Source of the DNA: Flavobacterium sharifuzzamanii | GTDB taxonomy: Bacteria > Bacteroidota > Bacteroidia > Flavobacteriales > Flavobacteriaceae | Direction: 5' to 3' | Assembly: GCF_003254585.1 (NCBI RefSeq) | Contig: NZ_QJGZ01000039.1 | Location: 372,001-436,000, forward strand | DNA length: 64,000 nucleotides | Shown: piece by piece, positions 27,497 to 36,183 of the stretch | Layout: every line of letters begins with the position of its first letter | Numbering within the stretch: position 1 is the stretch's first letter | Notes under the pieces: generated by a model | Database searches by the model: none | What the model saw: only the letters and a program-made list of their open reading frames with translations | Told to the model about the DNA's origin: nothing | Program-made: the position numbers and the translations under genes

Positions 27497-27946
27497 ATGA
27501 AACAGATCTTACTACTATTTAGCATCCTGCTTTTGCTGGCCAGCTGTGACAATGATGAATTGCCACAGTCTGATGTTCCGTTTGCATTAGTGGGTAAAGG
27601 AGATTCTTTTTCGAATGGCCAAAGCATTGCTCAAAGACATTTGGTGATTAAAGACGCTAAAACTTGGAATAACTTTAAAAAAGAAATGAACATCACTAGC
27701 GATGTAGCAAAAGATTTTAAAGAAACCAATATTGATTTTACCCAATATCAAGTTATCGCTGTAATTGATAAAACACAACCCAACGACGGACATTCCATCG
27801 ATATTGTAGAAATGACCGAAAACCGCAATACTATAATTGTAAAAGTCGAAAAGCTGGAAAATGGTAATCTTACTAAGAAATCATCCAAACCTTACGATAT
27901 TGTAAAAACAGCAAAAACAGACAAAAAAGTGGTTTTTGAGCAATAA
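27497..27946 (+). CDS. PrcB-like lipoprotein
   Basis: A 149-residue protein with lipobox LLASC (C17). The rest resembles the C-terminal domain of the PrcB protease-complex subunit: FTQYQVIAVIDKTQPNDGHS, IDIVEMTENRNTIIVKVE and the closing PYDIVKTAK. In treponemes PrcB is part of a surface protease complex, but stand-alone Bacteroidetes members have no known function and no protease gene is adjacent here. Confidence 0.6.
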   Translation: MKQILLLFSILLLLASCDNDELPQSDVPFALVGKGDSFSNGQSIAQRHLVIKDAKTWNNFKKEMNITSDVAKDFKETNIDFTQYQVIAVIDKTQPNDGHSIDIVEMTENRNTIIVKVEKLENGNLTKKSSKPYDIVKTAKTDKKVVFEQ

Positions 27947-27965
27947 TCTTTTGTAAGTTTTCTAA

Positions 27966-28532
27966 CTATTCAATATTAAACAATCTCAAAATATAAGAGA
28001 GTTCATAAACTATAAAAAGCACTGCTAGAATAGCGTGAAACTTTTTATTATCTATTTTCATTGCTATCAAACATAAAATAATATGGCTTATAACTCGAAC
28101 ATAGTATTCGTTTTGGTTGTATAGAAAATAGTCTCCACCTTTAATCGCAGTATCGATTATATCTGCTCCAAAACTTATTGCCAAAACCGAAAAGAACCAT
28201 TTTTTTCTGGAATAAAAATAATCTTCGTATCCCGTGTAATCTACTAAATCGTCGGGATAAAGAATCGCACATAGCAAATAATAAATCAAGATATAGCAGA
28301 TAATAAAAAAATAATCTGCAAAATACCACTCGTGAATTAGTTTTAAGTTAAACTCCCACCACCAGAAGTGAATAAGCATCAGAAATACATAAAATACCCA
28401 TAAAGCATGCACAAAATAAAACTTCTTTCGCCCAGGATGCTGGATAAAAATTACAGAACCTTTTATGAGATGCGTTAGACTCAAACCCAAAATAATCCCG
28501 ATAATTGATTTGACATGTGTAAGTTCTTCCAT
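27966..28532 (-). CDS. Hypothetical membrane protein
   Basis: A 188-residue protein with about six hydrophobic helices, rich in Trp, Tyr and Phe, with a His at the start of helix 2 (HALWVFYVFLMLIHFWWWEF). No family recognised. It is convergent with the PrcB-like gene, with 19 bases between stops. Confidence 0.7.
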   Translation of the reverse strand: MEELTHVKSIIGIILGLSLTHLIKGSVIFIQHPGRKKFYFVHALWVFYVFLMLIHFWWWEFNLKLIHEWYFADYFFIICYILIYYLLCAILYPDDLVDYTGYEDYFYSRKKWFFSVLAISFGADIIDTAIKGGDYFLYNQNEYYVRVISHIILCLIAMKIDNKKFHAILAVLFIVYELSYILRLFNIE

Positions 28533-28775
28533 AAATAAATATTTTATTTATAATGAACTAAAATTACTTTATTTACTTCAAAATAAAATGTTTGCATATT
28601 GATTTTTAACTTCTTACAATTCTAATCTCGACTTGTTTTTTGATTTGACAAACGAACTTTTAATAAAAAAGTAATATTAAAATAACCATGAAAAGCAAAA
28701 CCTATTCATGAAATACAATAATAAACAGTAATTTTAGTCCATTCAAACTCCGTTTAGCAGTAAAAACAGAAAAGT

Positions 28776-29678
28776 ATGAGTCAAAGAAAAGTATTAGAAT
28801 ATTACGTTTTAGACGTATTCTCAAACGAGAGCTACAAAGGAAACCCGCTTTCTGTAGTTTTTACAGATGGAAATCTAAAACTAGAAACCTATCAGAATAT
28901 TTCTAGAGAATTTCGCTATTCTGAAACCTCATTTGTCTATTATTCTACAAGAGAAAAATCGCTTGTAGTACGTTCGTTTACTCCAACAGGAATCGAAATC
29001 GATGGTGCAGGTCATAATTTATTAGGCGCAGTCTGCGGTGCTCTTCTAAAAGGGCTTCCTATTTTTGATGAGCAAAATGAAAGTGAGCCTTTTGTAATTA
29101 TGAAACATTCGGCAATTCCAGTAACGGTAAATTTTGATTTGGATAATTTTTCTCCAGTTGTTCAAATGCATCAAAAATCGGCTGTTATCAAACAAGAAAT
29201 CCCAACGTACAAAATTGCAGTAGCGCTGGGCTTAAAAATTGAAGATTTGGATGTAAATGCTTTTGTGCCAACAATTGTTAAAACAGAAGTTGCACATACA
29301 ATGGTTCCTATAAAAAACAGTCAAATACTTAACAGTTTTGTTCCCGACAATCAGCTTTTAATTGAAATCTCAAAAGAATACGATTTTGAAGGATTTTATT
29401 GTTTCACTCCAGCTGAAGAAGGTCTAGATCATATAATAGAAACAAGATTTTTTAATCCCATAATCGGAATTAATGAAGATCCGGCAACAGGAACCGCAGC
29501 GGGACCTTTAATTGGCTTTTTAACGCAAAAGAAATTCACTAAATCAGATAAAGAATATAAAATTCTTCAAGGTGTAAAATTAAAGCAGCCTTCAATGATT
29601 GAAGTTATGAATCGTGAAGAAGATATTTTAGTCGGTGGTTCTTCGATTATAACGATGAAAGGAGAGCTTTATATATAA
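28776..29678 (+). CDS. PhzF-family isomerase/epimerase-like protein
   Basis: A 300-residue protein of the PhzF/diaminopimelate-epimerase-like fold. It starts with YYVLDVFSNESYKGNPLSVV, has the conserved Glu in YSETSFV, TPTGIEIDGAGHN and the signature NEDPATGTAAGPL. PhzF proper isomerises a phenazine precursor, but no phenazine genes are nearby and most members have unknown substrates. A transcription terminator follows. Confidence 0.88.
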   Translation: MSQRKVLEYYVLDVFSNESYKGNPLSVVFTDGNLKLETYQNISREFRYSETSFVYYSTREKSLVVRSFTPTGIEIDGAGHNLLGAVCGALLKGLPIFDEQNESEPFVIMKHSAIPVTVNFDLDNFSPVVQMHQKSAVIKQEIPTYKIAVALGLKIEDLDVNAFVPTIVKTEVAHTMVPIKNSQILNSFVPDNQLLIEISKEYDFEGFYCFTPAEEGLDHIIETRFFNPIIGINEDPATGTAAGPLIGFLTQKKFTKSDKEYKILQGVKLKQPSMIEVMNREEDILVGGSSIITMKGELYI

Positions 29679-29711
29679 AAAAAAGCCGCATTTTGAAGAT
29701 GCGGCTTTTTG
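29679..29711. terminator. Bidirectional terminator between convergent genes
   Basis: Stem AAAAAGCCGCAT with complement, 6-8 base loop, A- and T-runs on both sides; it lies between the convergent PhzF and DinB-fold genes. Confidence 0.8.
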
Positions 29712-29715
29712 TATT

Positions 29716-30855
29716 TTATTTCTTAATTTCCTGTGGCAAAGTTTTTTTCTGCTCTTTCTGCTCTGGCGGAATTCGCTTTTTCAGAAACAAAATCTGACCT
29801 AAATGACTCGATTGATGTTCCATAACGTGAAACCAGCAATATTGATTGGTCATATCATATTTTAATTGAACTTCGGCAAACCAAGCATCGTCTCTTTTCT
29901 TTAATTCTTCAATGGTTTTTGCTCTTACTTCATTATAAATATCTAAATAATATTGAATCGGATGTCCTTTAAACTCGTCTCGTCCACCTTGATCAAGATT
30001 TAAAGCGTTGTTCCAAATTTTCTTTTCTTCTTCATTAAAATCTCTGTTTTCAAAAGTAAAAACCTGATAATATTTTTCGGCTGCGGCCAAATGCATCACC
30101 AAAGCTCCAATTCGATTTGCTTCCTCATCATGAAGATAATCAATTTCATATTGACTCATATTTTTCACCGTTCTTTCTACACGAGCTTTTAAATCTTCGA
30201 GCATCGAAATCATATCAGCTATTTTTGGAGAAGCACCTTCAACATTTCCAATTCTTGCTTGTGGACGTGGCTTAATTCCAGTTCCTTCCAATAATATGCT
30301 ACTTTTACCGTCAATACTTGATTTATCAGAAGTGATTTTATATTCCTTAACTTTAACTATTGCATCTTTTGATGTTCCTAAACTCCATTTCGGAATATCT
30401 CCATTTTTTACAGGAGTTTCAAAACTTGAATTTAAAACTGTAAAAGGCTCAAAAACTCCTTTATCATTTTCAATCAATAATTCAAATTTATCAAAATAGA
30501 ATTTTCCATTATTAAGACACAAACCGCCAAAACTTAACGATTTACTGTTTGCATCTAATGTTCCTTCTACCGTATAAGAATTCCATTCTTTAGATTTTAT
30601 CGGCCGATCTTGCATGTTATCAAAAAAGCCTTCTTCATCGTTTTTAGTATCGACACGCGCCCAAACTCCCGCCCACGCATTTGGCTCTGAAGTTTCAACT
30701 TTAACTGAAGCTATTACTTTAAATTTCTTCTTGACTTTAGTCTGAATATCAATTGTTTGATTGAAAGATGTCCAATCACTAGAAATTACTTTTTGTGTTT
30801 GAGCATAACTTATACTGAAAAACAAAAACAACAGTGGTATTATTAGTTTTTTCAT
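29716..30855 (-). CDS. Secreted DinB-fold protein with N-terminal jelly-roll-like domain
   Basis: A signal peptide (MKKLIIPLLFLFFSISYAQ) is followed by a beta-rich segment (about 20-195) with features of a carbohydrate-binding jelly roll (GVWARVDTKNDEEGFFDNMQ, NSSFETP...W) and a C-terminal helical DinB-like domain (about 215-365) with metal-type His positions in LVMHLAAAEKYY and FHVMEHQSSHLGQ. DinB-like proteins are usually cytoplasmic four-helix metal proteins; here the domain is exported and fused. The function is unknown. Confidence 0.7.
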   Translation of the reverse strand: MKKLIIPLLFLFFSISYAQTQKVISSDWTSFNQTIDIQTKVKKKFKVIASVKVETSEPNAWAGVWARVDTKNDEEGFFDNMQDRPIKSKEWNSYTVEGTLDANSKSLSFGGLCLNNGKFYFDKFELLIENDKGVFEPFTVLNSSFETPVKNGDIPKWSLGTSKDAIVKVKEYKITSDKSSIDGKSSILLEGTGIKPRPQARIGNVEGASPKIADMISMLEDLKARVERTVKNMSQYEIDYLHDEEANRIGALVMHLAAAEKYYQVFTFENRDFNEEEKKIWNNALNLDQGGRDEFKGHPIQYYLDIYNEVRAKTIEELKKRDDAWFAEVQLKYDMTNQYCWFHVMEHQSSHLGQILFLKKRIPPEQKEQKKTLPQEIKK

Positions 30856-30932
30856 TTTTGGAAAATTAATGTTACTGTAAATGTAATATTGTTTTCCTAA
30901 GTAATAACTTACTTTTCAAAAAAAGCTTCATA

Positions 30933-30964
30933 AAAAAACCGCATCAGGCAGGATGCGGTTTAAA
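30933..30964 (-). terminator. Terminator after the CDGSH gene
   Basis: Stem AAACCGCATC with complement, 6-base loop, on the minus strand after the CDGSH gene stop (30988). Confidence 0.7.
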
Positions 30965-30987
30965 ATATTTAAAACTAAAAAAACTTC

Positions 30988-31215
30988 TTAGTTCGTTTTC
31001 ATTGGCGGTAAATCGAACGCTTTTGAATCGTGTTCGAAGTTGTTTCTGTGTGCTCCATCGCAAAATGGTTTGTTTGAAGAATGTCCGCAACGGCAAAGAC
31101 CAAGTGCTTGTCTTCCTTGTAAACCGTAAAGTGTTCCTTCTGGATCCATGATTTCAAAATCTCCTTCAATTTTGATTGATCCGTTTTTATTGATGATTAA
31201 TTTTGTCTTGCTCAT
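30988..31215 (-). CDS. CDGSH iron-sulfur domain protein
   Basis: A 75-residue protein whose second half is a CDGSH-type 2Fe-2S domain: ligands C41, C43, C52 and H56 in CRCGHSSNKPFCDGAHR (the 3Cys-1His pattern). It is a small soluble electron-transfer or Fe-S donor protein, and the family has no fixed partner in bacteria. It stands alone. Confidence 0.9.
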   Translation of the reverse strand: MSKTKLIINKNGSIKIEGDFEIMDPEGTLYGLQGRQALGLCRCGHSSNKPFCDGAHRNNFEHDSKAFDLPPMKTN

Positions 31216-31331
31216 AAACTTGTTTTTTTCGGATGCAAAGATTGCGAAATATATCTTTATTTATAAGCTTCGAACGTAGTTTAAACTGGTTCTATTTTAT
31301 GTGGGTTTCCGAAGAGATACACGCACAATCT

Positions 31332-31432
31332 TGTCATCCTGACGAACGAAGAATCAGACACGTAACTACACATTAAATGTCCACCAATCCTTGTCGAATT
31401 TCTAGTGTGATCCTTCGTAACTCAGGATGACA
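31332..31432. repeat. Diverged inverted repeat (TGTCATCCTGACGAACGAAG family)
   Basis: Arms 31332-31359 and 31405-31432 are imperfect reverse complements and match the repeat at 17645-17744, including the loop-proximal TTTCTAGTGTGAT phrase. Confidence 0.8.
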
Positions 31433-31442
31433 AACGGAACGG

Positions 31443-32945
31443 TTACTCTAAAGTTTTATAAATAAAATTCTTAAACTTCACACTTCCTTTTCCAATCGAA
31501 CAAAGACCAATTCTTAATCCCAAAAATCCGCTTAATACATTATGATTGTATCCTGAAACTTCAACTGAATTCTCAATTTTCTTCCAATCTTTTCCGTCTA
31601 AACTGTAAAACATATCAACTGTATTTTTAATGTTTTTCAGTTTAAGAAAGACTTTTCGCGTATGCGTATTTTTCTGTGTTGGAAATTGCCAACCTCTCAA
31701 ATTTGCCAAAATATTATTCTGATCGGCTAATATTCCAGAGTAATATCTATTATCGTAAAAAAGCGTTAATCCGCCTACTGCATTGCCTTCAATTTCCATT
31801 TCAACTTCGGCGGAATAAGAATGTCCGCCCGGAACAATTACAAGCGGAGAACTGTTTCCTACTCCATCGCCTTTTCCTTCAATAGTCAAAGTGTTATTAG
31901 CCACTTTAAATCTTGAAGCTTCTACTCCACTATAAAATTTCCATTGCGGTTTAAGAGCCGAACCTCCAAAATTGTCACTCAGAGAAAATTCAGGAAGCGT
32001 TTTGCCTTCTGGTTTAGCAATTGGTTTATCGGTCTGAATGTTATCTGGAATTTTATACCAGCCGTCTTTTGTCCATTCAACAGGTTGCAATAAAGTCTGA
32101 CGTCCTAAGTTGTAATAATCCTTTTCGTAACCATGAAAAATCATCCACCATTTTCCGTTTGCATCTTCAAAAACAGTGCTATGTCCTTTCGACCACCACG
32201 TTTCAGAACTGCTATTGGTTCTCACAATCGGATTATGAGGCGAGTTTTCCCAAGGGCCAAGCGGCGATTTTGATCTTGCCGAAATTACCATATGACTTGT
32301 TGCTGGACCCGCAGTTCCACCTTCGGCAACGGTTAAATAATAATATTCACCTCGTTTAAACAATTTTGGTCCTTCCATGCAAAAACATTCAATGCTCCAT
32401 TCGCGCGGAATTTTCCATCCATCATAAACATGTTTTAATTCACTTGTTACCGAAAGTCCGTCTTTTGATAACGCCACATAACCTCCGTTGCTAAAATATA
32501 AGAATCGGTTTCCTTTATCATCAGTAACATGTCCAGGATCAATATTTCCGATTTTTAAATCCACAGGTTCGCTCCACGGACCATTGATAGAATCTGCTGT
32601 AACGACAAAATTGGTGTTATTGGCAGGAAAATAGATGTAATATTTATTGTTGTACTTAATTAGATCGGGCGCCCAAACAGCTCCAACATATTTATGAAGC
32701 GCATTGGTTACAGGTTCCCAATTCATTAAATCGGTCGAATGCCAAATTAAAAGTCCAGGATAATAATCGAAAGAAGAATGCACAACATAATAATCTTTTC
32801 CGTCGCGCAACAAACTCGGATCGGGATAATCGCCCGCAAAAATTGGATTTGAGTATTGGTTTTGTTTTAGACTTTTTTCTGGTTGTGATTGAGAATAACC
32901 GTAAAGCGAAAACAGTATTAAAAAGGTTAGATATATTTTATTCAT
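31443..32945 (-). CDS. Glycoside hydrolase family 43 protein
   Basis: Exported glycosidase of GH43, expected to cleave xylosides or arabinosides. I start it at MNKIYLTFLILFSLYGYSQS, a signal peptide (500 residues); ten codons of open frame lie upstream but the promoter box suits the later start. Catalytic residues lie in GDYPDPSLL (base Asp), NIDPGHVTDD (pKa-tuning Asp) and FCMEGPKLFKRGEYYYL (acid Glu). The C-terminal 170 residues are the concanavalin-like beta-sandwich common in this family. No SusC/SusD pair is seen here, so it is not in an obvious polysaccharide locus. Confidence 0.9.
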   Translation of the reverse strand: MNKIYLTFLILFSLYGYSQSQPEKSLKQNQYSNPIFAGDYPDPSLLRDGKDYYVVHSSFDYYPGLLIWHSTDLMNWEPVTNALHKYVGAVWAPDLIKYNNKYYIYFPANNTNFVVTADSINGPWSEPVDLKIGNIDPGHVTDDKGNRFLYFSNGGYVALSKDGLSVTSELKHVYDGWKIPREWSIECFCMEGPKLFKRGEYYYLTVAEGGTAGPATSHMVISARSKSPLGPWENSPHNPIVRTNSSSETWWSKGHSTVFEDANGKWWMIFHGYEKDYYNLGRQTLLQPVEWTKDGWYKIPDNIQTDKPIAKPEGKTLPEFSLSDNFGGSALKPQWKFYSGVEASRFKVANNTLTIEGKGDGVGNSSPLVIVPGGHSYSAEVEMEIEGNAVGGLTLFYDNRYYSGILADQNNILANLRGWQFPTQKNTHTRKVFLKLKNIKNTVDMFYSLDGKDWKKIENSVEVSGYNHNVLSGFLGLRIGLCSIGKGSVKFKNFIYKTLE

Positions 32946-32962
32946 GTTTTTGATATTTTTTT

Positions 32963-32970
32963 CAAATATA
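32963..32970 (-). promoter_or_regulatory. -7 promoter box for the GH43 gene
   Basis: TATATTTG on the minus strand, 18 bases upstream of the chosen start. Confidence 0.45.
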
Positions 32971-32997
32971 GTCAAAAAGACTATAAGATATAATTAG

Positions 32998-33355
32998 CCA
33001 CAGATTAAAAGGATTAGAAATGATTTTTAAATTGCGTCCAGCTTTAGCTGGATGTAATAATAGACATAACAAAATGGCTTTAGCCAAAAATGATCATGTT
33101 TGGCTAAAGCCCTGCCACTTCATATTGCATAACCTCCAGCTAAAGCTGGAGACAATTGACATTTCAAACTAAAATCTTTTTAATCCTTTTATCCCGATAG
33201 CTATCGGGAGTGACTAAATAAAAACTTAGCCAATCTTTGTCGAGCTACTTGCGAAGATTTCTCCTTACGTCGAAATGACAATATTGAGGAAAAACTCTGT
33301 GAATCTTTGTGGAATCCTCTGCGAATCTCTGTGAAAATAAAAGTGAATCTCCACG
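32998..33355. repeat. Intergenic repeat block
   Basis: A non-coding stretch made of dispersed repeats: CCAGCTTTAGCTGG at 33040-33053, an imperfect TGGCTTTAGCCAAA / TTTGGCTAAAGCC pair (33074-33111), CTCCAGCTAAAGCTGGAG at about 33133-33150, the 18-bp palindrome at 33192, and GCGAATCTCTGTG-type phrases at about 33.30-33.33 kb. Related to the block at 3759-4019. Confidence 0.7.
33192..33209. repeat. 18-bp palindrome
   Basis: TCCCGATAGCTATCGGGA, identical to the copy at 21312. Flanks are TTA and GTG, so no duplication is visible. Confidence 0.8.
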
Positions 33356-33382
33356 TAATATTAAAATCTCAATTCTATTGCT

Positions 33383-33390
33383 TATTTTTG
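33383..33390 (+). promoter_or_regulatory. -7 promoter box for metG
   Basis: TATTTTTG, 19 bases before the start codon, giving a short leader with no room for a riboswitch. Confidence 0.5.
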
Positions 33391-33409
33391 CACTCAATAA
33401 AATTGAGTT

Positions 33410-35545
33410 ATGACACAGAATCCAAAGAGATATACTATCACAGCAGCATTACCTTATACTAATGGACCAATCCACATTGGACATTTGGCGGGAGTTTACG
33501 TGCCTGCAGATATATATTCGAGATATTTAAGATTGCAAGGAAAAGATGTAGCATTTATCTGCGGAAGCGATGAACACGGAGTTGCAATTTCGATGAAAGC
33601 TAAAAAAGAAGGAATTACACCACAGGAAGTTATTGATAAATATGATGGAATTATCCGCAAATCGTTTGAAGATTTCGGGATTTCATTTAACAATTATTCT
33701 AGAACTTCGGCAAAAATTCATCATGATACGGCTTCGGAATTCTTTAGGACTTTGTATGATAAAGGCGATTTTATTGAAGAAGTTACAGAGCAATTGTACG
33801 ATGCAAAAGCAAATCAGTTTTTAGCAGATCGTTTTGTTGTGGGAACTTGTCCAAAATGTGGTAATGATGGAGCTTACGGAGATCAGTGCGAAAATTGCGG
33901 ATCTACTTTGAACGCGACTGATTTAATTAACCCAAAATCGACTATTACAGGAGAAACTCCTATTCTTAAAGAAACAAAACACTGGTTTTTACCTTTAGAC
34001 CGTTATTCTGATTTCTTAACAGAATGGATTTTAGTTGGTCATAAAAACGACTGGAAAACCAACGTTTATGGACAAGTAAAATCTTGGATCGATGCAGGAT
34101 TAGAGCCTCGCGCCGTAACACGTGACCTTGATTGGGGAATTGATGTTCCTGTTGAAGGTGCTGAAGGCAAAAAACTTTATGTTTGGTTTGATGCGCCTAT
34201 CGGTTACATTTCTTCTACTAAAGAATGGGCAGCGCGCGAAGGAAAAGATTGGGAACCGTATTGGAAAGATGAAGAAACGAAATTGGTTCACTTTATCGGG
34301 AAAGATAATATCGTTTTTCACTGTATCATTTTCCCAGCGATGTTAAAAGCTGAAGGAAGCTACATTTTACCAGACAACGTTCCTGCAAATGAGTTTTTGA
34401 ACTTGGAAGGAAACAAACTTTCGACTTCTAAAAACTGGGCAGTTTGGTTACACGAATATTTAGAAGAGTTTCCAGACAAGCAAGATGTTCTCCGTTATGC
34501 TTTAACATCAAACGCTCCTGAAACAAAAGATAACGATTTTACTTGGAAAGATTTCCAAGCTAGAAATAACAACGAATTGGTTGCCGTTTTCGGAAACTTC
34601 GTAAATCGTGTTGTGGTTTTAACCAACAAATATTACGATGGTGTTATCCCGACTCTGAACGAATTTACAGAAGTTGACGAACAAACTTTAGCAGAATTAA
34701 AAGCGTATCCAGCTGTGATTTCAAGTTCGGTGGAACGTTACAGATTCCGTGAAGCTTTGGGCGAATTGATGAATGTTGCGCGTTTAGGAAATAAATACCT
34801 TGCAGACGAAGAGCCTTGGAAAGTCATGAAAGACAATCCAGAGCGTGTAAAAACTCAAATGTATGTGGCATTGCAAATTGCTGCAGCGTTGAGCGTTTTG
34901 GCTGAGCCATTTTTACCTTTTACGGCTGCGAAACTTTCTAAAATCTTGAATTTAGCTGACCTTAAAGAGCACTTTGCAGGTTTCAGTAAATTCTTGAAAG
35001 AGAAAGATCGTGATGCAAAAGATATTTTCCTTGATAAAACTTTAGGTTGGAATGATATTTCTGAAACTTCAGATTTACTTCCGGCAGGACATAAAATTGG
35101 CGAGGCAGAATTACTTTTCGCTAAAATTGAAGACGAAGAAATACAAAAACAAATAGACAAATTGGAAGCGACAAAAACCGCAAATATTGCTGAAAACAAA
35201 CAAGCAGAACCACAAAAAGATTTAATTCAGTTTGAGGACTTTGCGAAAATGGATATTCGTATCGGAACTATTTTGGAGGCTGAAAAAATGCCAAAAGCAA
35301 ACAAACTTTTAGTTCTTAAAGTAGATACAGGAATTGATGTTCGTACAATTGTTTCGGGAATTGCTGAAAGTTTTTCGCCAGAAGAAATCATCGGAAAACG
35401 TGTTTCTGTATTAGCAAACCTTGCTCCAAGAGCTTTACGCGGTGTTGAAAGTCAAGGAATGATCTTAATGACAACAAATGCTGAAGGAAAACTGGTTTTT
35501 GTAAATCCAGATGCTGATGCACCAAATGGAGCTACGGTAAACTAA
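33410..35545 (+). CDS. metG: Methionyl-tRNA synthetase
   Basis: Class I synthetase of 711 residues for tRNA-Met. HIGH motif at 22-25 (PIHIGH), zinc-binding CPKC...CENCG knuckles near 145-165, KLSTS (KMSKS loop) near 335 and a C-terminal tRNA-binding OB-fold (EMAP-II like, [20 protein letters not shown] onward) typical of bacterial dimeric MetG. The linker before it is Lys/Glu-rich. Own promoter and terminator. Confidence 0.97.
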   Translation: MTQNPKRYTITAALPYTNGPIHIGHLAGVYVPADIYSRYLRLQGKDVAFICGSDEHGVAISMKAKKEGITPQEVIDKYDGIIRKSFEDFGISFNNYSRTSAKIHHDTASEFFRTLYDKGDFIEEVTEQLYDAKANQFLADRFVVGTCPKCGNDGAYGDQCENCGSTLNATDLINPKSTITGETPILKETKHWFLPLDRYSDFLTEWILVGHKNDWKTNVYGQVKSWIDAGLEPRAVTRDLDWGIDVPVEGAEGKKLYVWFDAPIGYISSTKEWAAREGKDWEPYWKDEETKLVHFIGKDNIVFHCIIFPAMLKAEGSYILPDNVPANEFLNLEGNKLSTSKNWAVWLHEYLEEFPDKQDVLRYALTSNAPETKDNDFTWKDFQARNNNELVAVFGNFVNRVVVLTNKYYDGVIPTLNEFTEVDEQTLAELKAYPAVISSSVERYRFREALGELMNVARLGNKYLADEEPWKVMKDNPERVKTQMYVALQIAAALSVLAEPFLPFTAAKLSKILNLADLKEHFAGFSKFLKEKDRDAKDIFLDKTLGWNDISETSDLLPAGHKIGEAELLFAKIEDEEIQKQIDKLEATKTANIAENKQAEPQKDLIQFEDFAKMDIRIGTILEAEKMPKANKLLVLKVDTGIDVRTIVSGIAESFSPEEIIGKRVSVLANLAPRALRGVESQGMILMTTNAEGKLVFVNPDADAPNGATVN

Positions 35546-35570
35546 AGTTCTTTCAAAAAATCGAAATATT

Positions 35571-35602
35571 AAAAACATGAGAAATTTCTCATGTTTTTTT
35601 TT
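35571..35602 (+). terminator. Terminator after metG
   Basis: Stem AAACATGAGAAATTTCTCATGTTT is a near-perfect palindrome followed by a T-run; 26 bases after the stop. Confidence 0.8.
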
Positions 35603-35625
35603 CTTTTATATAAGTTTATAATTTG

Positions 35626-35633
35626 TAAGTTTG
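35626..35633 (+). promoter_or_regulatory. -7 promoter box upstream of the candidate leader RNA
   Basis: TAAGTTTG; a transcript starting just after it would contain the whole structured region and the 91-residue gene. Confidence 0.45.
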
Positions 35634-35646
35634 AACCGACAAAAAA

Positions 35647-35771
35647 CCTTACAAATAATATTGAAACTTTATTAAAAGTTAAAATAAGCGAACTCTCGCC
35701 ATGATGACCCTATGGAAACTCGGGAAAATCTATCTGTAAGGATATTTTGTCACATCTAAAGCGAGAGTTTC
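35647..35771 (+). ncRNA. Candidate structured leader RNA (multi-stem with possible pseudoknot)
   Basis: A 9-base-pair perfect stem (AACTCTCGC 35691-35699 with GCGAGAGTT 35761-35769) encloses a short stem (TGAC 705-708 with GTCA 749-752, or GATG with CATC), a CCC/GGG hairpin (35708-35724) and a hairpin AAAATC/GATATTTT (35725-35748, one bulged A). The loop of the latter contains TGTAAGG (35735-35741), perfectly complementary to CCTTACA at 35647-35653, a possible pseudoknot. It lies between a promoter box and the ATG at 35793, so it may be a cis-regulatory leader or a separate small RNA. I cannot match it to a named family. Confidence 0.4.
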
Positions 35772-35792
35772 GTGCGTTTAATATTTTCGTAT

Positions 35793-36068
35793 ATGACAAA
35801 AGAAAATCAAAAACCGACACACCACGATGTAATGCCATCGATGGCAAAATTTCTTTCAGACTTATGGTTTGAAGGCGATTTTAGAGAACAACCCTATTAT
35901 CTGTCTGAAATTTTCAGGCGAATTCTTGAAACAGATTTAGGAGATGACAAAGAGCTAAGATCCAAAATGATGGAATGCATCAAAACCAGTGAAATGCTTG
36001 CTGAAACACTCGAACCGTTTTCGGATAAACAAATTCAGAAAGCTTGTAGTAAAATTTTAGCTGCTTAA
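35793..36068 (+). CDS. Small conserved-looking hypothetical protein
   Basis: A 91-residue acidic, helical cytoplasmic protein. The start is the ATG at 35793 (MTKENQKPTHHDVMPSM); a GTG seven codons upstream is possible but overlaps the leader RNA stem. No family recognised. It may be regulated by the structured leader in front of it. A terminator follows. Confidence 0.75.
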   Translation: MTKENQKPTHHDVMPSMAKFLSDLWFEGDFREQPYYLSEIFRRILETDLGDDKELRSKMMECIKTSEMLAETLEPFSDKQIQKACSKILAA

Positions 36069-36075
36069 AACAACA

Positions 36076-36122
36076 AAAAAGCGTGAACCGATTACTATTT
36101 TTAATCGATTCGCGCTTTTTCC
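36076..36122 (+). terminator. Terminator after the 91-residue gene
   Basis: Long hairpin AAAAAGCGTGAACCGATT with its near-complement (one wobble, one mismatch), 9-base loop, followed by a T-run. Confidence 0.75.
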
Positions 36123-36146
36123 TTTCAAAATAGTCGCTTTCTAAGT

Positions 36147-36154
36147 TATCTTTG
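36147..36154 (+). promoter_or_regulatory. -7 promoter box for the EamA transporter
   Basis: TATCTTTG, 29 bases before the start codon. Confidence 0.5.
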
Positions 36155-36183
36155 AAAAATAATACACGATTAAAATTCATTCA

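Noticed and set aside
32021..32359. 112-residue plus-strand ORF inside the GH43 gene
   Set aside because: Antisense shadow of a clear GH43 gene.
33361..33409. SAM- or T-box-type riboswitch before metG
   Set aside because: The promoter box is only 19 bases from the start, leaving no room for a riboswitch.
34855..35199. 114-residue minus-strand ORF inside metG
   Set aside because: Antisense to metG and Ser-rich, as typical of shadows of Lys/Glu-rich coding sequence.
35691..35771. Hammerhead-ribozyme reading of the structured region (TGATGA, GGGAAAA and GTC in the right order)
   Set aside because: The core is not canonical: C before TGATGA is replaced by A, stem II would have only two or three pairs, and the base after GAAA cannot pair with the G of GTC.
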